From Cryoendolithus antarcticus (lineage: Eukaryota; Ascomycota; Dothideomycetes; Cladosporiales; Cladosporiaceae): a stretch of DNA of 63,211 nt. A model generated the notes under the pieces. The model was not told where the DNA came from. It did no database searches and saw only the letters and a list, made by a program, of their open reading frames with translations. This document shows positions 18,270 to 29,794 of this stretch, in pieces (position 1 is the stretch's first letter; each line of letters opens with the position of its first letter). A program made the position numbers and the translations under genes. Where the stretch lies: positions 1 through 63,211 of the forward strand of contig NAJO01000089.1 in assembly GCA_002077065.1 (NCBI GenBank). The letters are read 5' to 3'.

Positions 18270-20840
18270 CTACCGTGCGCGTTATTTAGTTCTTTACGGG
18301 GGATTACTCCGAGAGAGACGTCCCGCTACTAGGACTAAGATAGTAGATAGCGTTTTAGCGCCGCGGAAGTAAACTAGGGAAGCCGTAGTACGCTCTAGCG
18401 CTATAGGGTACGGCGTAATCGCGTTTACGACTAGGTAATACTTTCGCTAATATACGCCTTATAGCCCGCGCTATACGGCGACCTAACTAACGAACCTAAA
18501 AGCTTAAGGTTATTACGATTCGTACCTTAGTACCTAGAAGAATACCTTCTAATTAGATATACGAGTCGTAACGACTATCGCTTACCTATAGGCGGTAATT
18601 AACTATAGATTATATAACCTAAAGTACCTACTTACTTACTTACTCGTAAGCTAGTAATTATTTCGCGATTACCTTAGTATAGGTAAGACGTATCCGCTTA
18701 CTCGCTTACGCGTAAGCGCGTAAGAACAATAATTCTTATAGGTATATAGTAAGCGAGAAATACCTTCTACTTCTCTCGTATTTAACTTATTGTTTATAGT
18801 AACTTCTTAGAATAGAACGATCTATATATATTAACTCTAACTACTTATCCTTCGCTTAAGACTCGACGACGCTTCTAGCTCTACTATCTCCTTGAGTAAA
18901 ACTCGTAGCTACCTATCTCCTTTAGAGATCCTATTACGTACGATCTATTATTACTTACGATATAGATCGTAATAAAGGTAGGGAAAATAACTTATTATAA
19001 AGTATATCCTACTACTAAAGAGCGAACGCCGTTTAAAAGGTACTAATAAAGGGTATCTATAGTATAGGTGTCTCGTAACGTATATAACGATACTAAGTAA
19101 GTACTACCTAGGTCCTAAGACTAATTACTACTCTCCGTAATATCTATCTATAACTCGTAGGTAGTACGTATATAGCTACTAAACGTAGTACCTTAGGTAC
19201 TAAGGCCGTACTATACCTTTACTATATACTAACTACGCCCTATAATAGGTATCTTATCGTCGTAGATTATAAGTACGGATATTAATAGGGGTATACGTAT
19301 AAGGGTACTTATACTATAGATAAGTAAAATACGTAATTTAATCGTAATACGGAGATAATATAGGCGGCTACTATCTTACGATATTAGTACCCTCCTCCGG
19401 ACGTAGTACCCTAACTAGCGTATCTACCTACTATTAGTAACCGAGAAGTACTACCATCTATAGCGCTAATACGTAGTATATAGGTACTTTAATATATATA
19501 ACGTAAAGTAATCTCTAACTCTCTATACGCGTTACTTTAATATTATAGTAATACGGTCTCCTTATCTAAGGAGTCTATCTAAGATACGTTACTACGATAG
19601 CTATAAAACGAGTTAACTATATATCGATCTAATTATAAATTAACACGAGTAATCCTCGTTAAAAATAGGAGGGTTACGGAAAATTATCGTTATACTACGA
19701 CCCCTTATTAGCTAACAACGTGTTTATTACTAGCTCGGGGTCCCGCGTACCGTCTATAGTAAGACCGCTTAGGTATATCCTCTCCCTCGCCGCTCCCGTA
19801 ATCGAGACGGCCTACGGGTACTCGACCGATACGTAATAATACCCTATCTCCTATAATATTACTTCTAAAAGGGTATATATATAAAATTAATACGATAGCG
19901 GTACTTGGTACTCTATAAGCAATCTTCTACCTTAATACGTTTAATATACCTAATAGCGTCGGAGTATTCTATAGAAGTAATGTATAATATCTAGATTACT
20001 AGATCGTAGATTCTCTCTAGTAATATATTATATAAGTCTCCGTTAGTATTCTCTGTCGGTACTTAATAACGTAGGCTCCTAGGGTAGACGGTAAGGTAAC
20101 GCCCCCTAGTTAGTATTATATAGTAGATTTATATATACTATTAGCTACTATATAGGAAGCGCTAATACGGACTCCTATAATAGAATCTAGAGTAAGGGCG
20201 GTAATACTAGCTACCGGGAGTAGCTAATACTTTAAATTAGCTACGAATAAATTTATCGAAGCGGCGATAAGGGGCTATAGTAATAACCGCTAAATAAGCT
20301 ACTCTATAAGAAGGCGTATACTATTTACCCTACTTATAAATAAATTTGTTATATACTACGCTACTTAAAAACTAGCGCTCTAAGACCTATTTAAAATACG
20401 CTAATATTTACTATCTCCTACGTTATTATAGTACTCGTTAGTACTAGCGTAAAGCGTATATCGTATCTCCCGCTACTTCCCCGCTACTTCCCGTTACTTC
20501 CCGTTCTAATTAGAGTAAGGTACTTAGAATCCTATAGCCTAAGGCTAGATAACGTTAATATAGTACTAGCGCCTTAGTTACTCCCGGGAGTACTATAATA
20601 GCGTAGGAGATAGCTTATCTCGGTATGCTAATAGGTAATAGGTTAGTTACTAGAGTATTAGGTCCTCTTTAGTACCTATAAGCGCTTTAGATAACTAGAG
20701 TCTCTAATAATACTATAAGAGCGTAGTATACTAGACGAATTCGTTTATAGGGGATAATCTCGAGGTAGATAGGCTAGTACTTCGTACGGCCTTCTAGGAA
20801 TTAATCTATTAGGCATTACCTTAAGATTAGCAATATTACT
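18270..20840. other. RIP-saturated transposon-derived tract
   Basis: Over about 2.6 kb the sequence consists almost only of TA, CG, CC, GG and AA/TT steps. CA and TG dinucleotides are nearly absent for hundreds of bases at a time (for example 18421-18600), while CG stays common. This is the end state of CpA-to-TpA mutation on both strands. No reading frame of useful length survives on either strand and the original element cannot be named. A 200-bp segment recurs at 27.05 kb. Confidence 0.75.
19044..19245 (+). repeat. Diverged 200-bp direct repeat, copy 1
   Basis: The segment starts TAATAAAGGGTATCTATAGT and ends ACTAACTACGCCCTATA. It aligns along its whole length with 27050-27249 in the same orientation. 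Differences are largely C/T and G/A transitions, as expected for two copies mutated independently by RIP. It could be a long terminal repeat of one element about 8 kb long, or the same part of two elements. Confidence 0.75.
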
Positions 20841-23090
20841 AGGTTAGAAATAATAATGATCGAGCACTTCGTTAGTAGCGCTAGTCGTGCGAAATAGGAG
20901 CGAGTAGCACCTAAAATTTCCTCTAAGCCTACTATATTACTAAGCCTGAATTCAATGTTAACGATAACACGTAGTAACTAGCTATAGTGAACGAGTGAAT
21001 AGTAGCATAGGTAGCTCACGTACGTGATGCTAAATGCAGGTAACGCGTCGCATAGAACCTTATTTTCACGTGAGAAAAGACCGCTCTCTCCGGAACATTA
21101 CTTAATGCATCCTAATGTGACTCTATATGTTAACTTAGAAATAAGTCTGTACTACTATATGTAGCTACGTAACGTTTGCTATCCGTATATCGCAAACAAT
21201 AGGGTTTCCTCTATACTTGCCTACGATCGGTAATTATAAGTACCCCGACTCCCGATTATATACTACCTAGTATCTACTATCGGTATATCGTCGGTAACAT
21301 TAGTTCTTCGACACCTAAAGCATCGATATCTACGATAGAGTAGACTGCGATCGGTTATTGCAAGCACTATCGAATCCTAGTTATATACTTCACCTTTTAA
21401 CCGGTAGTGCCGACGTAAGGAAAATGTGTGCCTATATATGCGACTACTTATAATTGTGAGTACTGCCTCCCGGAAGCGCGCTATAGGGTTAAGGCGCGGC
21501 TCGCATGCCTTATAGCGGTATAGTGTTAGCCGGTGTTTAGCATATAGTCGTAGGCTAAGTCTAAGCGTGAAACGCGCTAGCTCGAGTACCTTTGCGAATA
21601 GTATCCTTAATAGGTAGCCTAACATCGTAGGTTGCGCTCTTAAACCCTATAGGTGAATTGCCCTTAGACAATAGTAAATCGATCGTATAGCCGATTAGTC
21701 ACTACGCTAGCAGACGCATTACGATTACTATCGCCTTATCGAGTCTAGCACTTATGCTCCCTTACGACGGCACTCTCCGCTTGAAGTCTATCTCGCAGGA
21801 TGCGTCCAAGTATAGAGCAGCTAATCTAGACTCACGAACTGCTCCGGAGCCGATGTTACTATAACAAAACCGAAGGGCGTTTGTATATGCAAGTCTTTAG
21901 AAGCGTGCTATGAACGGACGAGTGCGATAAATCGCTATGCAACGCTAATGAGTTCGTCACACGGCTAGTGCAATCGTGTACGATTGCAAAGTAGGTACCT
22001 ACAAACGAGGAAGCTAGTATTGCCTGCTATACCGTAAGGGACCCTAGATACGTTTCTCCCCTAATAGATATATCATGTTCAGTTAGCCCCTATCAACCGA
22101 AGGCTACGCGGACACTCGCTTAGCTTGCCTTAGATCCTTTCTTAACCATAACATGAACATCTTAACGGATGTCGCCTAGTAGGGACATTTCGGACTAGTA
22201 GACTACCAAATCTATCCGTTTCATCGTAAGAGACATAATATAATTATAACTTCTAAGTATAAGACTTATCTTCCTACTTAGTACTATACCCCCTTGGACC
22301 TAACTAGATGCTACACTACTCGTAAGCTTTATAGCAAGCATATCCGAATTTCTAGCAAATTCTAAGCGTAGAGGACAGTATACCCCTAAACTTAGGGCAT
22401 AGAGAAAAGGAAGGCGACGACCTAAAGGAAAGCGATGGCTAGGAAGATCGATCGACGGAAAGCACCGCTAGCGCAAGTCAAATTGCTAGAGCATTTGTGG
22501 ACGTATATGCCGGCGCTAGTGCTCGCGATGAATTCGAATCTATAGTGCTACATAGCGCGAAGAAGGACGATAGAAGCTATACGACCGCTATTGTTGGTTT
22601 TGAACAATAGCGGTAACTAATAACAATCTTGATTACGCCTTCGTTTAGGATCTTTATTATGTAGTCCAACTTTATTTGTATAATAACACGCGGCATAAGG
22701 GCGAGAGACATGTATCGGAAGTTCAACGCAGAATTTAACTTATAGTAGAATATCGAAGACAACCGAGCTACCTATAACAAGGTCTCTATGAAGTGCTAGA
22801 AGTCATCGACGTGCAAGCAATCTGCTCTGATTGCGCTACAATTCTCCTCTATTAGACTTGCCTTATCCTATAAAAAGAGCGTTACATGTCGACCCTAGTC
22901 TCTCGACCAAACAGCGCTAAGATCGTGATGAAAAAGGGCTAACTTAACCAAATAGGCCACTTGACCAGCGGGTGGTGACAGGGGGCAGCCGTAATGCCTA
23001 AGGCTTAAGGCGATATAGAATCCACGCGATAAGTACGGCCTTGTCGATTACGCTACTAGTATCCGTAGAGAGCATAAGCTGTTAGACGTT
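20841..23090. other. Less strongly mutated AT-rich tract
   Basis: CA and TG steps reappear from about 20,840 onward, so this sequence has suffered less RIP or is of different age or origin. Stops remain dense in all frames. No coding match was recognised. Confidence 0.45.
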
Positions 23091-23160
23091 ATGCAGCATA
23101 CCGTAGCAAGCATTGCGCAGCGTGTTGAAGATGTCGAAGGACTTGTTACACCACCGCACA

Positions 23161-23343
23161 CCATGTGGGAGCGAGTATCATGCCTATCTACCTTAGTGAA
23201 TGCTGCTCTCTCCAAGCAAAGGTCTCCGGGTCGGAGAGAGCCATCTGCCCGCTCCGTAGGCCAGTCTTGTGTATTATCCCCGGGCTCATATCTCTGGGGG
23301 GGGCCCGTGTTATTGTTTGACCTCACTATCGCTCCGCATTGGG
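23161..23343 (+). repeat. Left long terminal inverted repeat of MULE-like element
   Basis: This segment matches the reverse complement of 25319-25496 with indels. Shared blocks are ATCATGCCT(A/G)TC(T/G)ACCTT, TGCCCGCTCCGT(A/G)GGCCAG and TTGACCTCACT(A/G)TCGCT. Long terminal inverted repeats around a MuDR-like transposase are typical of MULEs, including fungal Hop-type elements. The outer end is not sharply defined. Confidence 0.7.
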
Positions 23344-23439
23344 ACTAGCGTGTTTCGCTATGTGAAGGTGTTGCTCGTCATGTTCGTGCAGGTGATGCTG
23401 CATCTCATGCGATATCATCGTTGCCATTTAAACCTTCTT

Positions 23440-25265
23440 GCTCACTGCTGCTGCTGCCTTTCCCTCACTACCATGTCTTATTGCCATTATAGCTGAGAAT
23501 CGTCGTCTTGATGAAGTGGAACGCGTCGAGCATCGCAGAGCGGCTGCAGCCGTGAATGAGGGTGGGGAGGATCCTCTGGACTGGGTGCTTGAGGAATTGC
23601 AGGTAAAGGAGCCGGAAGGCAAGAAGGTTGTAGAAGTTAAATTCGCACACTGTGAGTGATGGATCAGCATCAGATGACAGCGTAGTCGATAGAGAACCTC
23701 ACCGTCGTAAGAAGGGACGTATCTACACAGCAGAAGCCAATGCCACTGACCATACCATGCTGCCCTCACCGCCGCCAGATGAGCTTTGTCGATGACGTGC
23801 TGCCGCACTCGCTCTTGATGGGCCAATCGTGTGGTCTCCATCACAGTACGAACTGATCTGGCCCTTCGTTGACGACCTGCGGGTGCACATCAATACGGAC
23901 CATGTTGGTGCGGGTAGGAGCTACGCTACACTCCACAAATGCCGCTTCTTGCAAAAGAAAGACGTGGAGACCCAAGGGGAGCTGAAGTGTGTGCGTAAGG
24001 TTGAGATAGGGCGCGAGTGTAAGATGACAACGAAGCTGTCGATCCGCTAGGAGTGGTACGAGGGGAGATAGGAGCCTGCGATTTACCAATGGCCTGCAAC
24101 AACCGCGAGGGAAGTGAAGTCTCTTACCCCGGCTGCACTGTGGCCCTGATCGACGGCTTTGAGCGACGCTCCGCCCTTCTCAATGCCGCCGGTTATTGTC
24201 GCGTGCAAGGTCTTGCATCTGCAGCAGTGTTCCAGTCTTCGAGGCTCATCGCAATTCGGAGGCTCGTGAGGTCTGTCTCACGGCAGGCGTGGCGATTATT
24301 GAAATGCTAGCTAGGCCTACGAGAAGGCGCTTCCGGATTGCAGAAGCGGTGGCAGCCTGTTCGCCTAGCAGGTTCAGGTCACTGAGTTGCTCCGATGGTT
24401 TGAGAGCCATCTGAGTGGCTTTATCTACGACCCACGCAGTCGTATTCGCTCAACCTGATCGATTGAGGATGCTCATAAGTCGCGGCCATCTCACTCCACT
24501 GGATGCCACGCATAAGACCAATTATCTAGAGTGGTATCTGTTCACTCCGATAATCAGAGACGAATACAACTGCTGGCGGCTTTGTGCGCACTTCTTGTCA
24601 AAGACTGAGGATGCCGATATCATCTCAGATGTGGTTCTACTCATCAAACGATGGAGCGGTGGCTGTGAATGATAACAGTCACGATACTTCCTTGCAGACG
24701 ATTCGACGTAGAGCACTCTGCGGTGAAGCGTGTGCCTGAGAGCCTAGGAGTCGGTGAGCTACAATGCTAGCATGTCCTTCGCCACACTCACCTTGAACGT
24801 ACACCGCAGCGTCGATTCGGAACCGAGAAGTTCCATCCACGCTCGCAGCTTTGCTCGCAGCCGTGAAGATGCGGTACACTAAGGCTAGCTTCCTCGACTC
24901 CGTGCAGAAAGCGATCAAGACCTTGCCAATCACGCCAAAAAAGCAGTTCAACGACGACGTGAAGTACGTACATAAGGAGCTCGTCGAGGAGACAATTTAT
25001 CAGTAACTGCGCCAAGCAGCAAAGTCTCCTTCTATCCAGGTGAAGACTACAAACCCGCTCGAGAGCTTCCACGCCGTGGTGGAGTACGGCGTCAAGCATC
25101 AAATGGATCACTACACGCTGAGTGGCATCGCAGAGCGCTTCGAAGAGATCGCCGAGGGCTACGATTATCTACGGCATTGCTATCGAGCACAACACTCAAT
25201 TCATTCGTGCAGCAGGAGAAGTTGAAGAAGCCTGCAAAGCGACGACGTGCAACAACAAGATCTGA
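23440..25265 (+). pseudogene. Broken MULE (Mutator/Hop-like) transposase
   Basis: Fragments in changing frames can be read between the two inverted repeats. At 24504-24672 the plus strand gives LDATHKTNYLEW, TPIIRDEYNCWRLCAHFL, TEDADIISD and KRWSGG, the MULE domain core with its first catalytic Asp. At 25040-25180 it gives KTTNPLESFHAVVEYGVKHQ and HYTLSGIAERFEE, the NPxESxH-type C-terminal part. Upstream pieces at 23500-23660 and 23829-24050 are probably the N-terminal region. Stops and frameshifts make it inactive. The enzyme would have been a DDE transposase acting on the flanking terminal inverted repeats. Confidence 0.75.
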
Positions 25266-25318
25266 TGGCAACGAGCATGTAATTATGGCATGAGATACCA
25301 ACATATTTCAGTGCAATT

Positions 25319-25496
25319 GCCTAATTCGGAAGCGACAGTGAGGTCAACCAACACCATGTCAGCATGCTGGCATCTTCCCACACAACCACCAATTTCTGGC
25401 CCACGGAGCGGGCATTGCACAGTTCCGGCTCCGGAGCTATCATGTCCAGAGCCTACATCTACAAAGGTCGACAGGCATGATACGCGCTACCCACTG
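25319..25496 (-). repeat. Right long terminal inverted repeat of MULE-like element
   Basis: Reverse-complement partner of 23161-23343. Both copies can be read as TKVDRHDTR in one frame on opposite strands, which simply reflects the inverted repetition. Together they bracket a 2.3-kb element. Confidence 0.7.
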
Positions 25497-25559
25497 TGTA
25501 CCCCCACTACAATGGAGCTAGCGATAAGAACACGTACACTCGGTCGGAGACAAGATGTA

Positions 25560-25932
25560 ATATACGAACACCTTAACATCTATAGCACCTCTACCTATAG
25601 AACGCTTGCTAAATGCCTTCACAATAAGTAGTGCTATATTAGCTATAAGAGCAGTATAAGCGATACGTGACTTAGCTAATACTAAGGCCGCTACGAAGGC
25701 ACGTAATAGGCACCTCGTAACATGTAATCGATTACTATAAGCCGGTAGCGTGCTTTAAGCTTACAAAGCACGCGACATAGTAAAGACTATTAAGGGAGAT
25801 AAGGTTACTACGGCGGAAAAGATTGTAAGGAGAGAGCGTAAGGCACAAGAAAAGCGCTAGTATCGCGATACGACTACACGTAAGAAGACTATTAGTATCG
25901 AGCTACGAGGCCGTAGGAAAGTAAAGGCATAG
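25560..25932 (+). pseudogene. RIP-degraded coding remnant, possibly a transposase C-terminus
   Basis: Between stops, protein-like segments can be read in sequence: AIRAV, AIRDLANTKAATKARNRHLV, KIVRRERKAQEKR, TTRKKTISIELRGRRKVKA. The basic, helical character and order resemble C-terminal tails of fungal DDE transposases, but no catalytic motif is present and the family is uncertain. Confidence 0.35.
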
Positions 25933-26660
25933 CCTCTACTATTATGCCCTCCGAGCTATAGTCCTCCGTACGTCGCCTTCTTTAAGGATAGCATAACTAA
26001 AGGTTTACGTCCTTCGCTATTGTCGACACAATTATCGACACGGCTAGTATTATAAGACTCCGACGTAACGTACCGAGCACGCTACTTACTACTTTACTAT
26101 GCGATATTACGTCTAAGGCTATACTAGTAGAGCTCACTTACGACCTAATTAACTAGCCCCTTAGCCTTATCTATAGCATAGACAACCGCTTCTACTCTAG
26201 CTTATAAGTTACCTTAAAGGCCTTATACGATAAAGGTAAAGGAAGACCTTTAGCCCTTACCTAATAAGTAACTCGCTAATTTGATAGCACGTAGTAGGGT
26301 AATTAAAGATACCCTACAACTACCGCCAAGACCCTTATAGCCCTCACTAATACCCTTACTTATTAGTAGCTCACTACTATATGTATTGTCTCGGCTATAG
26401 ATTATATAGATATTATAGATAGCTAATAGTTATTTTGTAGCCCTCCTAGGCTATAACTATAGACAACTCGTTTAAATAACTTCATATCCAAAATAAAGTA
26501 TCTTATATATATAGAGATAAAGTTCCTATTATAACTAGTCTATCTATTAACGATTCTATAAGTTATATTAATATAAATTTAATATTCAATGTACTACAAT
26601 TCGAAGTCATAGCATTATTAGTGCATTTGTTAACTCTATCTTAGATTATCGGGTTAACTA

Positions 26661-26681
26661 ACACCCCCCGAAGCGGGGTGT
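26661..26681. other. GC-rich perfect hairpin inside the AT-rich tract
   Basis: ACACCCC and GGGGTGT form a 7-bp perfect stem around the loop CCGAAGC. It is a GC-rich island within strongly TA-rich DNA and is followed by AAGACCCCGG. It could mark an element end or a junction between two insertions. No function is proven. Confidence 0.6.
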
Positions 26682-27049
26682 CTTCAATTTAAGACCCCGG
26701 ATACTAATAGCCTTTTAGATACTCCGGAGGTAAGCTACGGCCGTTAGAAACTATACGAGCACTTCGTCGTTTAGCGCTATCTATATATCGATTCTACTTA
26801 AAAGTAAGTAATTATACTCTTACTTCGCCTCCTCCTACGCTTTAAATCCTTCGAGGTATAGCTTCTAGATACGTAGCTAGAACTCCTAACGTCTGTTTTA
26901 TACGTAGAGGTATATATATGTCGTGTTTAATTACGAGGGTAAATTTCTATTTATAGCTTAGATATTAATCCTGTGCTAAATTACTTCACGCCCTCTAGCG
27001 AGGAAGCGAGCTATAATAGGTAAGAATATAATAGTTCGGAGTAGATATT

Positions 27050-27249
27050 TAATAAAGGATAGCTATAGTATAGGTATCTCGTAACGTATAGGACGATACT
27101 AAGTAAACACTACCTAGATCCTAAGACTAATCGCTACTTTGCGCTATATCTACCTACGAGTCGTAGGTAGTGCTTATATAGCCGCTAAGCGTAGTGCCTT
27201 AGGCGCCGAGGCCCCTATAACTTTACTATATACTAACTACGCCCTATAA
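27050..27249 (+). repeat. Diverged 200-bp direct repeat, copy 2
   Basis: Partner of 19044-19245, same orientation, about 8.0 kb apart. This copy keeps more C and G (for example GCCGCTAAGCGTAGTGCC where copy 1 has more A/T), so it is the less mutated version. Confidence 0.75.
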
Positions 27250-28324
27250 CAATATTAGTATATTATGTATATAAACCTTAGGTTAACTAACGCTATAGCT
27301 ATTTAAGTATCTGATTATAAAGGTTGTTGCCCTCAAAACTGGTTATTATAACGCTAAAGTTTTTGCTACAACCCTATACCCCTATTACGTTGTACAATTA
27401 ACTACGCTCGTACAATGTTCGGTTGTCGTTATAGTTACGCTATGTCTCCATAATAGAAGCATTATATTCGTGATCCTACTCGCAAATGAATAATTTACTT
27501 ATATATAAACACTACTACCTCGAGGACAGTACGTTTAAGAACTTAAACGTCCGTTTGAACAACTAAGTAGTTATAGAAACAAAATATAGAGCTAAGGCCC
27601 GCTTAGAATTCCTCCCTAGAAAACGTGCAGATAGCTTAGTGTTCTTTCCTACGTTCCTATCGAGGGATTCTGCATACCTTAGCTAATACTACCCTAAGGA
27701 AAGCATCTTAGCGTGCAACGACAATACGATTATGTATAAATTATCTGTTAAGGAGCGGGAAAATCCACTCTATGACCTAGATCTAATACTATACAGAATG
27801 GCGATAAGATTTATACATACTTGCACGCTACGAATAGGATTCCTAATAGATCCTGTTGTATTAACAAGGGTGTTCGGTAATATGAGCTAGCCTTTACCTT
27901 CGCATCTAATCGCGCTTCTTCGGAGGCCGTAGAGGCAAGCTCATCTCTATACTTGCCTAGGGTATACCAATACTTCTATGTGCTCACTATCGGCTGCTAT
28001 GTTCGTTCAGAAAAGGGTCGTTATACTGTAATGTCAAGTGGTTGCAGGCCGAGTCAAGAGATTTGCTAAGCGCGTCGTAGCGTAGGGAGGCGTGGCTGAA
28101 ATCTGTGGAGAAGGTCTTCGAAACCTATCGAGGGACATATATACAGTACCTTGCGATGGCCTCGCGTGTTGCCGTGTATGCTCCTCAGGCTTTTGACGAG
28201 GTAGAGCATGTCTAGTTGCAGCACACATGACTATACTGCAGATCCGAGGCTGACAGGTGCTTGTCACAAACCCTGCAGATCACCTCAGCGTCCTACAAAC
28301 CCGCTCCTCCACTAGAGATCGAAC

Positions 28325-29680
28325 ATGACCCACGAAGCTTGTTCGCAAGGGATGACGCTTCTAGAGAACTGGGACCAGTGGCTGTCACCCGAAGCCGGAT
28401 CTGCGACAGGTACTATCATTGATCCGGGTGCCCCTCGGCCCTTCTTGTCGCCCTTTCCCTATGTTTCAGCCTCTCCCAATGTGTCTCAAGAGGAAGCGAA
28501 CGAGCTATGCCTGCTGCAGCTGAATGACTAGGATCAAGAGAAGGATTACAGCGCAGACCCTCCACTATGCATACGCTATACAATTGTTTGGAAGGTCAAG
28601 TTGAACAATAGGATGATTGAAAAGGACACAGAACAGGATATCGTACTCGGGCCAGCTTACTACTAGTCGTTGTTACTACAACCAAAGCTCGAATCCTTAC
28701 TTAGTCGGAAGATTCCAAGTCAGAAGCGCATCACCCCCGACGATAGCAATGTTGTAGTATCCGTGAACGAGCGCTCAGAGCGTGACCTGATCAGACGTTT
28801 CCATGAACTCAACGTGGATTGGTCGGTTGTAGAAAAGCAGCTTCTAATCTGGGGCGAACTAATACGTGCTGGCAGAAAACCAAGGGTGGATATCTCATTC
28901 AATCATGTAGAGACACAAAGTGCGGGTCTAGCTGGTGCTACGCAAGGCGGCTCCGCTACGCAGAGGATGCTGACCGACCGAGCCGCACAGCTCGATGCTG
29001 AACGGGCGTCCGGAGGATCTTCAACGTGGCGTAATGTTTTTCTGCTAATGCGCTGCCCGGGGGCCACCTATGACTTGGGTCCTCACTGCTAGCGCGACCC
29101 TGATGGCAAGAAGCATTACCCATTGAAGGCCCATCATATGAAGAGTCTGATCAAGCATGTAGATGATGGCGGCCGGCTTGATTCTCAAGCCGATGTTCCT
29201 CAAATGATTCGTCAGCAGCTATACGCAGAGCAGCACGAGCGCTCCCAGAGACGATACAAGAAGTCGACGGGTACTGCCGGTGGTCTCCCACCTATCACTA
29301 TCAACAATATGCTCCCAAGCGCTACTAGGTCGAGCCCGGACACTCGGTCTGACTTGACAACTACTCAGTCGACCTTGCAGAAGTCATATCACCTAGATTT
29401 CGAGCTTCCCGGCTTTCGAGACGTTGCGCTCAATGAATATAGTGAGTGGCATGAGTCGCGAGTGTTTAATGCAACTCTGAAAGCCGACTTTGTGAAAGCA
29501 CGAGATATTGCTCTGGCTAACGCTTTAGACTTGGAGCTGATTCATGAAGAGAACGATCCCAGCTTCTTCGGAGAGCAAGGTGTGAAGAGGGGTACCGCAA
29601 AACGATTCGTTGGTGACATTGGAGTATGGGCGAAGAAAGATGAGAGCGAGAAAGCAGATAGTATGTTAGTAAACTCATAA
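28325..29680 (+). pseudogene. Uncharacterised fungal family protein, three in-frame TAG stops
   Basis: A single frame of about 450 codons runs from ATG 28325 to TAA 29678, broken only by TAG at 28529, 28661 and 29090. No frameshift or intron is needed. The context of the third stop, GPHC followed by TAG and RDPDGKKHYPLK, matches a conserved short motif of a common fungal protein family of unknown function, in which I recall Trp at this position (CWRDPxGKKHYxL). TGG changed to TAG fits RIP on the opposite strand. The C-terminal part (FRDVALNEYSEWHESRV) is also well preserved. I do not know its biochemical role. Members are often multicopy and found near mobile elements. Confidence 0.7.
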
Positions 29681-29794
29681 TCCTATGGGATGTTGCGTTG
29701 ATAGCGTATTGCCCAGATAATCTGCAAATCACTACATTGTCTACAAGAGCTCTCCTTCCGTATTACTTGTCTTGCCACCGTTATAGCACTCTGG

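Larger units (their letters stand above)
25933..28030. other. RIP-like AT-rich tract
   Basis: TA-rich with sparse CA/TG and stops in all frames. It contains the second 200-bp repeat copy (27050-27249) and a GC-rich hairpin at 26661. No gene can be recovered. Confidence 0.6.

Noticed and set aside
26661..26700. Hairpin considered as the 3' end of a Helitron
   Set aside because: A Helitron 3' end should show CTRR about 10 bases after the hairpin. No such terminus follows on the plus strand, and the minus strand gives only a TTAG-like sequence. No Rep/helicase gene was seen.
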